From NCBI GenBank assembly GCA_014526335.1, contig JACTAT010000345.1, positions 136,865 through 200,864 on the forward strand: a stretch of DNA of 64,000 nucleotides, read 5' to 3'. The position numbers and the translations under genes are program-made. Source of the stretch: Chrysaora quinquecirrha (taxonomy: Eukaryota > Cnidaria > Scyphozoa > Semaeostomeae > Pelagiidae). The notes below the pieces were generated by a model, which worked only from the letters and a program-made list of their open reading frames with translations, was not told where the DNA came from and did not search any database. The stretch's first letter is position 1. Each line of letters starts with the position of its first letter. Below are positions 20,901 to 33,730 of the stretch, in pieces.

Positions 20901-23900
20901 CTTGATGAAGAATTCTCATAATACATGTTGATGAATACGTTGACAAAATGCTCTTATCTCCAATATTTACTGAGTTTTTTACGGAAACATTTATGAATTA
21001 GTTAGGCCTGGTTGGACTCAGTTGATTGATGATCTCATCTCAAATCAGAGATGCAATAGATACTGACGCGTTACTGTCGCGTTACTGTCGCGTTACTGCA
21101 CGCGTTACTGCAGGATGACAATACTTTTGCCATTCATTCAACGCGTTACCACGCGTTACTGATATATAATAAAATATATCTATATATATTTTTATATTTG
21201 ACAGTAACGCGTAGTAACGCGTCATATCTTGGCTGTTTTCACTTTGAAATTGCTAGCAACAACAGTAACGCGTGCAGTAACGCGTGCAGTAACGCGTGCA
21301 TGCAGTAACGCGTGCAGTAACAGCTTTGTACCAGGTGTACGACTGTTACATTTGTCATTGTAAGTCGTCGATTTTACAAAGGATATCTCATGTAAACACG
21401 TTGTTGTCAATACGTCTTTCCATGCATGTCTTCTGTGCCACAGTTTTGTGCAAATATAGCATTATTTGTTGTTGGAAATAACTATCTTTTGTTAGTTAGG
21501 GTGTTGGATACATCAAACATAGAAGCTCTTGTAGCAAAATCGTTTTATGAAGCATTACATCATGAAAAAGAATCTAATCAAGGATGTCGAATTATTTCTA
21601 AGTCTAAACATTTTTCAGACGTCTGAAAATGAAGGAAAATAATTGAAATGGAATTATGGATATTTAGAGCATTGACAATTTTTAGAAAGCTATTCTGCAT
21701 TATTTAATGAAAGGCTGATTGTTTATAAACAATGGGATTGGAAAAAATAGGCCTAGAATTAGCAAAGCAGTCATATCTAAAAGTATTCTAAAGTTGACTT
21801 ACTGATCCGTTACTTGCACATATTATACTCGATGAAGAATTCTCATAATACATGTTGATGAATACGTTGACAAAATGCTCTTATCTCCAAAAATTAACTG
21901 AGTTTTTTACGGAAACACTTATGAATTAGTTAGGCCTGGTTGGACTCAGTTGATTGATGATCTCATCTCAAATCAGAGATGCAATAGATACTGACGCGTT
22001 ACTGTCGCGTTACTGTCGCGTTACTGCACGCGTTACTGCAGGATGACAATACTTTTGCCATTCATTCAACGCGTTACCACGCGTTACTGATATATAATAA
22101 AATATATCTATATATATTTTTATATTTGACAGTAACGCGTAGTAACGCGTCATATCTTGGCTGTTTTCACTTTGAAATTGCTAGCAACAACAGTAACGCG
22201 TGCAGTAACGCGTGCAGTAACGCGTGCATGCAGTAACGCGTGCAGTAACAGCTTTGTACCAGGTGTACGACTGTGACATTTGTCATTGTAAGTCGTCGAT
22301 TTTACAAAGGATATCTCATGTAAACACGTTGTTGTCAATACGTCTTTCCATGCATGTCTTCTGTGCCACAGTTTTGTGCAAATATAGCATTATTTGTTGT
22401 TGGAAATAACTATCTTTTGTTAGTTAGGTGTTGGATACATCAAACATAGAAGCTCTTGTAGCAAAATCGTTTTATGAAGCATTACATCATGAAAAGAATC
22501 TAATCAAGGATGTCGAATTATTTCTAAGTCTAAACATTTTCAGACATCTGAAAATGAAGGAAAATAATTGAAATGGAATTATGGATATTTAGAGCATTGA
22601 CATTTTTAGAAAGCTATTCTGCATTATTTAATGAAAGGCTGATTGTTTATAAACAATGGGATTGGAAAAATAGGCCTAAAATTAGCAAAGCAGTCATATC
22701 TAAAAGTATTCTAAAGTTGACTTACTGATCCGTTACTTGCACATATTATACTTGATGAAGAATTCTCATAATACATGTTGATGAATACGTTGACAAAATG
22801 CTCTTATCTCCAATATTTACTGAGTTTTTTACGGAAACATTTATGAATTAGTTAGGCCTAGTTGGACTCAGTTGATTGATGATCTCATCTCAAATCAGAG
22901 ATGCAATAGATACTGACGCGTTACTGTCGCGTTACTGTCGCGTTACTGCACGCGTTACTGCAGGATGACAATACTTTTGCCATTCATTCAACGCGTTACC
23001 ACGCGTTACTGATATATAATAAAATATATCTATATATATTTTTATATTTGACAGTAACGCGTAGTAACGCGTCATATCTTGGCTGTTTTCACTTTGAAAT
23101 TGCTAGCAACAACAGTAACGCGTGCAGTAACGCGTGCAGTAACGCGTGCATGCAGTAACGCGTGCAGTAACAGCTTTGTACCAGGTGTACGACTGTGACA
23201 TTTGTCATTGTAAGTCGTCGATTTTACAAAGGATATCTCATGTAAACACGTTGTTGTCAATACGTCTTTCCATGCATGTCTTCGGTGCCACAGTTTTGTG
23301 CAAATATAGCATTATTTGTTGTTGGAAATAACTATCTTTTGTTAGTTAGGTGTTGGATACATCAAACATAGAAGCTCTTGTAGCAAAATCGTTTTATGAA
23401 GCATTACATCATGAAAAGAATCTAATCAAGGATGTCGAATTATTTCTAAGTCTAAACATTTTTCAGACGTCTGAAAATGAAGGAAAATAATTGAAATGGA
23501 ATTATGGATATTTAGAGCATTGACATTTTTTAGAAAGCTATTCTGCATTATTTAATGAAAGGCTGATTGTTTATAAACAATGGGATTGGAAAAATAGGCC
23601 TAAAATTAGCAAAGCAGTCATATCTAAAAGTATTCTAAAGTTGACTTACTGATCCGTTACTTGCACATATTATACTTGATGAAGAATTCTCATAATACAT
23701 GTTGATGAATACGTTGACAAAATGCTCTTATCTCCAATATTTACTGAGTTTTTTACGGAAACATTTATGAATTAGTTAGGCCTGGTTGGACTCAGTTGAT
23801 TGATGATCTCATCTCAAATCAGAGATGCAATAGATACTGACGTGTTACTGTCGCGTTACTGTCGCGTTACTGCACGCGTTACTGCAGGATGATAATACTT

Positions 23901-26900
23901 TTGCCATTCATTCAACGCGTTACCACGCGTTACTGATATATAATAAAATATATCTATATATATTTTTATATTTGACAGTAACGCGTAGTAACGCGTCATA
24001 TCTTGGCTGTTTTCACTTTGAAATTGCTAGCAACAACAGTAACGCGTGCAGTAACGCGTGCAGTAACGCGTGCATGCAGTAACGCGTGCAGTAACAGCTT
24101 TGTACCAGGTGTACGACTGTGACATTTGTCATTGTAAGTCGTCGATTTTACAAAGGATATCTCATGTAAACACGTTGTTGTCAGTACGTCTTTCCATGCA
24201 TGTCTTCTGTGCCACAGTTTTGTGCAAATATAGCATTAATTGTTGTTGGAAATAACTATCTTTTGTTAGTTAGGGTGTTGGATACATCAAACATAGAAGC
24301 TCTTGTAGCAAAATCGTTTAATGAAGCATTACATCATGAAAAAGAATCTAATCAAGGATGTCGAATTATTTCTAAGTCTAAACATTTTTCAGACAGTCTG
24401 AAAATGAAGGAAAATAATTGAAATGGAATTATGGATATTTAGAGCATTGAAATTTTTTAGAAAGCTATTCTGCATTATTTAATGAAAGGCTGATTGTTTA
24501 TAAACAATGGGATTGGAAAAAATAGGCCTAAAATTAGCAAAGCAGTCATATCTAAAAGTATTCTAAAGTTGACTTACTGATCCGTTACTTGCACATATTA
24601 TACTCGATGAAGAATTCTCATAATACATGTTGATGAATACGTTGACAAAATGCTCTTATCTCCAATATTTATTGAGTTTTTTACGGAAACATTTATGAAT
24701 TAGTTAGGCCTGGTTGGACTCAGTTGATTGATGATCTCATCTCAAATCAGAGATGCAATAGATACTGACGCGTTACTGTCGCGTTACTGTCGCGTTACTG
24801 CATGCGTTACTGCAGGATGACAATACTTTTGCCATTCATTCAACGCGTTACCACGCGTTACTGATATATAATAAAATATATCTATATATATTTTTATATT
24901 TGACAGTAACGCGTAGTAACGCGTCATATCTTGGCTGTTTTCACTAGGAAATTGCTAGCAACAACAGTAACGCGTGCAGTAACGCGTGCATGCAGTAACG
25001 CGTGCAGTAACAGCTTTGTACCAGGTGTACGACTGTGACATTTGTCATTGTAAGTCGTCGATTTTACAAAGGATATCTCATGTAAACACGTTGTTGTCAA
25101 TACGTCTTTCCATGCATGTCTTCTGTGCTACAGTTTTGTGCAAATATAGCATTATTTGTTGTTGGAAATAACTATCTTTTGTTAGATAGGGTGTTGGATA
25201 CATCAAACATAGAAGCTCTTGTAGCAAAATCGTTTTATGAAGCATTACATCATGAAAAAGAATCTAATCAAGGATGTCGAATTGTTTCTAAGTCTAAACA
25301 TTTTTCAGACATCTGAAAATGAAGGAAAATAATTGAAATGGAATTATGGATATTTAGAGCATTGACATTTTTTAGAAAGCTATTCTGCATTATTTAATGA
25401 AAGGCTGATTGTTTATAAACAATGGGATTGGAAAAAATAGGCCTAAAATTAGCAAAGCAGTCTTATCTAAAAGTATTCTAAAGTTGACTTACTGATCCGT
25501 TACTTGCACATATTATACTTGATGAAGAATTCTCATAATACATGTTGATGAATACGTTGACAAAATGCTCTTATCTCCAATATTTATTGAGTTTTTTACG
25601 GAAACATTTATGAATTAGTTAGGCCTGGTTGGACTCAGTTGATTGATGATCTCATCTCAAATCAGAGATGCAATAGATACTGACGCGTTACTGTCGCGTT
25701 ACTGTCGCGTTACTGCACACAATACTGCAGGATGACAATACTTTTGCCATTCATTCAACGCGTTACCACGCGTTACTGATATATAATAAAATATATCTAT
25801 ATATATTTTTATATTTGACAGTAACGCGTAGTAACGCGTCATATCTTGGCTGTTTTCACTTTGAAATTGCTAGCAACAACAGTAACGCGTGCAGTAACGC
25901 GTGCAGTAACGCGTGCATGCAGTAACGCGTGCAGTAACAGCTTTGTACCAGGTGTACGACTGTGACATTTGTCATTGTAAGTCGTCGATTTTACAAAGGA
26001 TATCTCATGTAAACACGTTGTTGTCAATACGTCTTTCCATGCATGTCTTCTGTGCCACAGTTTTGTGCAAATATAGCATTATTTGTTGTTGGAAATAACT
26101 ATCTTTTGTTAGTTAGGGTGTTGGATACATCAAACATAGAAGCTCTTGTAGCAAAATCGTTTTATGAAGCATTACATCATGAAAAAGAATCTAATCAAGG
26201 ATGTCGAATTGTTTCTAAGTCTAAAAATTTTTCAGACATCTGAAAATGAAGGAAAATAATTGAAATGGAATTATGGATATTTAGAGCATTGACATTTTTT
26301 AGAAAGCTATTCTGCATTATTTAATGAAAGGCTGATTGTTTATAAACAATGGGATTGGAAAAAATAGGCCTAAAATTAGCAAAGCAGTCTTATCTAAAAG
26401 TATTCTAAAGTTGACTTACTGATCCGTTACTTGCACATATTATACTTGATGAAGAATTCTCATAATACATGTTGATGAATACATTGACAAAATGCTCTTA
26501 TCTCCAATATTTATTGAGTTTTTTACGGAAACATTTATGAATTAGTTAGGCCTGGTTGGACTCAGTTGATTGATGATCTCATCTCAAATCAGAGATGCAA
26601 TAGATACTGACGCGTTACTGTCGCGTTACTGTCGCGTTACTGCACACGTTACTGCAGGATGACAATACTTTTGCCATTCATTCAACGCGTTACCACGCGT
26701 TACTGATATATAATAAAATATATCTATATATATTTTTATATTTGACAGTAACGCGTAGTAACGCGTCATATCTTGGCTGTTTTCACTTTGAAATTGCTAG
26801 CAACAACAGTAACGCGTGCAGTAACGCGTGCAGTAACGCGTGCATGCAGTAACGCGTGCAGTAACAGCTTTGTACCAGGTGTACGACTGTGACATTTGTC

Positions 26901-29900
26901 ATTGTAAGTCGTCGATTTTACAAAGGATATCTCATGTAAACACGTTGTTGTCAATACGTCTTTCCATGCATGTCTTCTGTGCCACAGTTTTGTGCAAATA
27001 TAGCATTATTTGTTGTTGGAAATAACTATCTTTTGTTAGTTAGGGTGTTGGATACATCAAACATAGAAGCTCTTGTAGCAAAATCGTTTTATGAAGCATT
27101 ACATCATGAAAAAGAATCTAATCAAGGATGTCGAATTATTTCTAAGTCTAAACATTTTTCAGACATCTGAAAATGAAGGAAAATAATTGAAATGGAATTA
27201 TGGATATTTAGAGCATTGACATTTTTTAGAAAGCTATTCTGCATTATTTAATGAAAGGCTGATTGTTTATAAACAATGGGATTGGAAAAAATAGGCCTAA
27301 AATTAGCAAAGCAGTCATATCTAAAAGTATTCTAAAGTTGACTTACTGATCCGTTATTTGCACATATTATACTTGATGAAGAATTCTCATAATACATGTT
27401 GATGAATACGTTGACAAAATGCTCTTATCTCCAATATTTACTGAGTTTTTTACGGAAACATTTATGAATTAGTTAGGCCTGGTTGGACTCAGTTCATTGA
27501 TGATCTCATCTCAAATCAGAGATGCAATAGATACTGACGCGTTACTGTCGCGTTACTGTCGCGTTACTGCACGCGTTACTGCAGGATGACAATACTTTTG
27601 CCATTCATTCAACGCGTTACCACGCGCTACTGATATATAATAAAATATATCTATATATATTTTTATATTTGACAGTAACGCGTAGTAACGCGTCATATCT
27701 TGGCTGTTTTCACTTTGAAATTGCTAGCAACAACAGTAACGCGTGCAGTAACGCGTGCAGTAACGCGTGCATGCAGTAACGCGTGCAGTAACAGCTTTGT
27801 ACCAGGTGTACGACTGTGACATTTGTCATTGTAAGTCGTCGATTTTACAAAGGATATCTCATGTAAACACGTTGTTGTCAATACGTCTTTCCATGCATGT
27901 CTTCTGTGCCACAGTTTTGTGCAAATATAGCATTATTTGTTGTTGGAAATAACTATCTTTTGTTAGTTAGGGTGTTGGATACATCAAACATAGAAGCTCT
28001 TGTAGCAAAATCGTTTTATGAAGCATTACATCATGAAAAAGAATCTAATCAAGGATGTCGAATTATTTCTAAGTCTAAACATTTTTCAGACGTCTGAAAA
28101 TGAAGGAAAATAATTGAAATGGAATTATGGATATTTAGAGCATTGACATTTTTTAGAAAGCTATTCTGCATTATTTAATGAAAGGCTGATTGTTTATAAA
28201 CAATGGGATTGGAAAAAATAGGCCTAAAATGAGCAAAGCAGTCATATCTAAAAGTATTCTAAAGTTGACTTACTGATCCGTTACTTGCACATATTATACT
28301 TGATGAAGAATTCTCATAATACATGTTGATGAATACGTTGACAAAATGCTCTTATCTCCAATATTTACTGAGTTTTTTACGGAAACATTTATGAATTAGT
28401 TAGGCCTAGTTGGACTCAGTTGATTGATGATCTCATCTCAAATCAGAGATGCAATAGATACTGACGCGTTACTGTCGCGTTACTGTCGCGTTACTGCACG
28501 CGTTACTGCAGGATGACAATACTTTTGCCATTCATTCAACGCGTTACCACGCGTTACTGATATATAATAAAATATATATATATATATTTTATATTTGACA
28601 GTAACGCGTAGTAACGCGTCATATCTTGGCTGTTTTCACTTGGAAATTGCTAGCAACAACAGTAACGCGTGCAGTAACGCGTGCAGTAACGCGTGCATGC
28701 AGTAACGCGTGCAGTAACAGCTTTGTACCAGGTGTACGACTGTGACATTTGTCATTGTAAGTCGTCGATTTTACAAAGGATATCTCATGTAAACACGTTG
28801 TTGTCAATACGTCTTTCCATGCATGTCTTCGGTGCCACAGTTTTGTTCAAATATAGCATTATTTGTTGTTGGAAATAACTATCTTTTGTTAGTTAGGGTG
28901 TTGGATACATCAAACATAGAAGCTCTTGTAGCAAAATCGTTTTATGAAGCATTACATCATGAAAAAGAATCTAATCAAGGATGTCGAATTATTTCTAAGT
29001 CTAAACATTTTTCAGACGTCTGAAAATGAAGGAAAATAATTGAAATGGAATTATGGATATTTAGAGCATTGAAATTTTTTAGAAAGCTATTCTGCATTAT
29101 TTAATGAAAGGCTGATTGTTTATAAACAATGGGATTGGAAAAAATAGGCCTAAAATGAGCAAAGCAGTCATATCTAAAAGTATTCTAAAGTTGACTTACT
29201 GATCCGTTACTTGCACATATTATACTTGATGAAGAATTCTCATAATACATGTTGATGAATACGTTGACAAAATGCTCTTATCTCCAATATTTACTGAGTT
29301 TTTTACGGAAACATTTATGAATTAGTTAGGCCTAGTTGGACTCAGTTGATTGATGATCTCATCTCAAATCAGAGATGCAATAGATACTGACGCGTTACTG
29401 TCGCGTTACTGTCGCGTTACTGCACGCGTTACTGCAGGATGACAATACTTTTGCCATTCATTCAACGCGTTACCACGCGTTACTGATATATAATAAAATA
29501 TATATATATATTTTTATATTTGACAGTAACGCGTAGTAACGCGTCATATCTTGGCTGTTTTCACTTGGAAATTGCTAGCAACAACAGTAACGCGTGCAGT
29601 AACGCGTGCATGCAGTAACACGTGCAGTAACAGCTTTGTACCAGGTGTGACATTTGTCATTGTAAGTCGTCGATTTTACAAAGGATATCTCATGTAAACA
29701 CGTTGTTGTCAATACGTCTTTCCATGCATGTCTTCTGTGCCACAGTTTTGTGCAAATATAGCATTATTTGCTGTTGGAAATAACTATCTTTTGTTAGGTA
29801 GGGTGTTGGATACATCAAACATAGAGGCTCTTGTAGCAAAATCGTTTGATGAAGCATTACATCATGAAAAAGAATCTAATCAAGGATGTCGAATTATTTC

Positions 29901-29921
29901 TAAGTCTAAACATTTTTCAGA

Positions 29922-30139
29922 CAATCTTGGATAAAATATATCCGGACTGTTTGTGATTGATGTTAATATCATATTGCCCCCCCCTCCCCCACCAATCAAT
30001 GTTGTTCTATTGTAAGATTTCAGCAAGAATGCGCCTGCTCCCATCAAACCTTAAATTCAAACCCAATAACAACATTGATCTTGGGGGAAGGGGGACTAGA
30101 AATTGCCATCAAAAGTCCAGTAATTTATGTCCAAGATTG
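29922..30139 (+). repeat. Internal insert segment between units 15 and 16
   Basis: 218 bp with inverted ends (CAATCTTGGATAAAATATAT and TTTATGTCCAAGATTG), placed exactly between 'ttttcaga' and 'tctgaaaa', the position that holds CA, CG or CAG in the other junctions. Confidence 0.8.
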
Positions 30140-31063
30140 TCTGAAAATGAAGGAAAATAATTGAAATGGAATTATGGATATTTAGAGCATTGACATTTTT
30201 TAGAAAGCTATTCTGCATTATTTAATGAAAGGCTGATTGTTTATAAACAATGAGATTGGAAAAAATAGGCCTAAAATGAGCAAAGCCGTCATATCTAAAA
30301 GTATTCTAAAGTTGACTTTTGATCCGTTACTTGCACATATTATACTTGATGAAGAATTCTCATAATACATGTTGATGAATACGTTGACAAAATGCTCTTA
30401 TATCCAATATTCACTGAGTTTTTTACGGAAAAATTTATGAATTAGTTAGGCCTAGTTGGACTCAGTTGATTGATGATCTCATCTCAAATCAGAGATGCAA
30501 TAGATACTGACGCGTTACTGTCGCGTTACTGTCGCGTTACTGCACGCGTTACTGCAGGATGACAATAGTTTTGCCATTCATTCAACGCGTTACCACGCGT
30601 TACTGATATATAATAAAATATATATATATATATTTTTATATTTGACAGTAACGCGTAGTAACGCGTCATATCTTGGCTGTTTTCACTTGGAAATTGCTAG
30701 CAACAACAGTAACGCGTGCAGTAACGCGTGCAGTAACCCGTGCATGCAGTAACGCGTGCAGTAACAGCTTCGTACCAGGTGTACGACTGTGACATTTGTC
30801 ATTGTAAGTCGTCGATTTTACAAAGGATATCTCATGTAAACACGTTGTTGTCAATACGTCTTTCCATGCATGTCTTCTGTGCCACAGTTTTGTGCAAATA
30901 TAGCATTATTTGTTGTTGGAAATAACTATCTTTTGTTAGTTAGGGCGTTGGATACATCAAACATGGAGGCTCTTGTAGCAAAATCGTTTGATGAAGCATT
31001 ACATCATGAAAAAGAATCTAATCAAGGATGTCGAATTATTTCTAAGTCTAAACATTTTTCAGA

Positions 31064-31352
31064 CAATCTTGGATAAAATATATCCGGACTGTTTGTGATT
31101 GATGTTAATATCATATTTCTAGTCCCCTTCCCCAAGATCAATGTTGTTATTGGGTTTGAATTTAAGGCTTGATGGGAGCAGGCGCATTCCTCCTGAAATC
31201 TTACAATAGAACAACATTGTTCTATTGTAAGATTTCAGCAAGAATGCGCCTGCTCCCATCAAACCTTAAATTCAAACCCAATAACAACATTGATCTTGGG
31301 GAAGGGGACTAGAAATTGCCATCAAAAGTCCAGTAATTTATGTCCAAGATTG
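31064..31352 (+). repeat. Palindromic insert variant between units 16 and 17
   Basis: 289 bp. The insert is internally folded: a piece in reverse orientation (from about 31113) meets the forward copy at AACAACATTGTTCTATTG, giving a near-perfect hairpin of ~90 bp per arm around about 31213. Confidence 0.75.
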
Positions 31353-32276
31353 TCTGAAAATGAAGGAAAATAATTGGAATGGAATTATGGATATTTAGAG
31401 CATTGACATTTTTTAGAAAGCTATTCTGCATTATTTAATGAAAGGCTGATTGTTTATAAACAATGGGATTGGAAAAATAGGCCTAAAATTAGCAAAGCAG
31501 TCATATCTAAAAGTATTCTAAAGTTGACTTACTGATCCGTTACTTGCACATATTATACTTGATGAAGAATTCTCATAATACATGTTGATGAATACGTTGA
31601 CAAAATCCTCTTATCTCCAATATTTACTGAGTTTTTTACGGAAACATTTATGAATTAGTTAGGCCTGGTTGGACTCAGTTGATTGATGATCTCATCTCAA
31701 ATCAGAGATGCAATAGATACTGACGCGTTACTGTCGCGTTACTGTCGCGTTACTGCACGCGTTACTGCAGGATGACAATAGTTTTGCCATTCATTCAACG
31801 CGTTACCACGCGTTACTGATATATAATAAAATATATATATATATATTTTTATATTTGACAGTAACGCGTAGTAACGCGTCATATCTTGGCTGTTTTCACT
31901 TGGAAATTGCTAGCAACAACAGTAACGCGTGCAGTAACGCGTGCAGTAACCCGTGCATGCAGTAACGCGTGCAGTAACAGCTTCGTACCAGGTGTACGAC
32001 TGTGACATTTGTCATTGTAAGTCGTCGATTTTACAAAGGATATCTCATGTAAACACGTTGTTGTCAATACGTCTTTCCATGCATGTCTTCTGTGCCACAG
32101 TTTTGTGCAAATATAGCATTATTTGTTGTTGGAAATAACTATCTTTTGTTAGTTAGGGCGTTGGATACATCAAACATGGAGGCTCTTGTAGCAAAATCGT
32201 TTGATGAAGCATTACATCATGAAAAAGAATCTAATCAAGGATGTCGAATTATTTCTAAGTCTAAACATTTTTCAGA

Positions 32277-32571
32277 CAATCTTGGATAAAATATATCCGG
32301 ACTGTTTGTGATTGATGTTAATATCATATTTCTAGTCCCCCCTTTCCCCAAGATCAATGTTGTTATTGGGTTTGAATTTAAGGCTTGATGGGAGCAGGCG
32401 CATTCCTCCTGAAATCTTACAATAGAACAACATTGTTCTATTGTAAGATTTCAGCAAGAATGCGCCTGCTCCCATCAAACCTTAAATTCAAACCCAATAA
32501 CAACATTGATCTTGGGGGAAGGGGGGACTAGAAATTGCCATCAAAAGTCCAGTAATTTATGTCCAAGATTG
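32277..32571 (+). repeat. Palindromic insert variant between units 17 and 18
   Basis: 295 bp, same folded structure as 31064-31352. Shared breakpoints mean that units 16-18 were copied together with the variant insert. Confidence 0.75.
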
Positions 32572-33493
32572 TCTGAAAATGAAGGAAAATAATTGGAATG
32601 GAATTATGGATATTTAGAGCATTGACATTTTTTAGAAAGCTATTCTGCATTATTTAATGAAAGGCTGATTGTTTATAAACAATGGGATTGGAAAAAATAG
32701 GCCTAAAATTAGCAAAGCAGTCATATCTAAAAGTATTCTAAAGTTGACTTACTGATCCGTTACTTGCACATATTATACTTGATGAAGAATTCTCATAATA
32801 CATGTTGATGAATACGTTGACAAAATCCTCTTATCTCCAATATTTACTGAGTTTTTTACGGAAACATTTATGAATTAGTTAGGCCTGGTTGGACTCAGTT
32901 GATTGATGATCTCATCTCAAATCAGAGATGCAATAGATACTGACGCGTTACTGTCGCGTTACTGTCGCGTTACTGCACGCGTTACTGCAGGATGACAATA
33001 GTTTTGCCATTCATTCAACGCGTTACCACGCGTTACTGATATATAATAAAATATATATATATATTTTATATTTGACAGTAACGCGTAGTAACGCGTCATA
33101 TCTTGGCTGTTTTCACTTGGAAATTGCTAGCAACAACAGTAACGCGTGCAGTAACGCGTGCAGTAACCCGTGCATGCAGTAACGCGTGCAGTAACAGCTT
33201 CGTACCAGGTGTACGACTGTGACATTTGTCATTGTAAGTCGTCGATTTTACAAAGGATATCTCATGTAAACACGTTGTTGTCAATACGTCTTTCCATGCA
33301 TGTCTTCTGTGCCACAGTTTTGTGCAAATATAGCATTATTTGTTGTTGGAAATAACTATCTTTTGTTAGTTAGGGTGTTGGATACATCAAACATAGAGGC
33401 TCTTGTAGCAAAATCGTTTGATGAAGCATTACATCATGAAAAAGAATCTAATCAAGGATGTCGAATTATTTCTAAGTCTAAACATTTTTCAGA

Positions 33494-33728
33494 CAATCTT
33501 GGATAAAATATATCCGGACTGTTTGTGATTGATGTTGATATCATATTTCTAGTCCCCCCTTCCCCCAAGATCAATGTTGTTATTGGGTTTGAATATAAGG
33601 CTTGATGGGAGCAGGCGCATTCCTCCTGAAATCTTACAATAGAACAACATTGATTGGTGGGGGAGGGGGGAGGCAATATGATATTAACATCAATCACAAA
33701 CAGTCCGGATATATTTTGTCCAAGATTG
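33494..33728 (+). repeat. Right terminal insert segment of the right array
   Basis: Hybrid insert: its inner end is CAATCTTGGATAAAATATAT and its outer end, on the complement, is CAATCTTGGACAAAATATAT, i.e. two copies of the same end type facing each other, with the breakpoint at about 33548. The outer end is followed by TA (33729-33730). Confidence 0.75.
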
Positions 33729-33730
33729 TA

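Larger units (their letters stand above)
15839..33728 (+). repeat. Right tandem array: 18 units of ~925 bp bounded by inverted ends (17.9 kb)
   Basis: Starts CAATCTTGGACAAAATATAT at 15839 and ends with the exact complement at 33728. Unit starts: 16061, 16989, 17916, 18843, 19770, 20695, 21622, 22547, 23470, 24397, 25312, 26239, 27166, 28093, 29019, 30140, 31353, 32572. Units 1-15 are joined with 2-3 bp between them (period ~927). Units 15-18 are separated by inserts of 218, 289 and 295 bp, and a further insert lies at each outer edge. Units differ by few substitutions, so amplification or homogenisation is recent. Small open frames inside (61, 62, 66-68 codons) recur only because the DNA recurs; several copies break them. 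The right flank is TA, the left flank TG. The array interrupts coding fragments on both sides. Confidence 0.93.

Noticed and set aside
10529..33506. Recurring 61-68-codon frames in the arrays (for example those containing YDCDICHCKSS or SVPQFCANIALF)
   Set aside because: They recur because the unit recurs. Overlapping frames on both strands are equally 'conserved', several copies break them with 1-bp indels (for example at 20573, 22428 and 23350), and there is no codon-position bias or start context. Not annotated as genes.
15839..33728. CRISPR-like regular repeats
   Set aside because: Units are ~925 bp with no unique spacers, in a eukaryotic context.
15839..33728. LTR retrotransposon
   Set aside because: The outer ends are inverted, not direct, and there is no primer-binding site, polypurine tract next to an LTR, or gag/pol.
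9649..33728. Centromere
   Set aside because: Tandem units with binding-site-like words invite the idea, but 18 units bounded by inverted ends and flanked by genes is not enough; kept only as one hypothesis for the words.
15839..33728. Helitron
   Set aside because: No 5'-TC / 3'-CTRR ends or terminal hairpin; the ends are inverted repeats.
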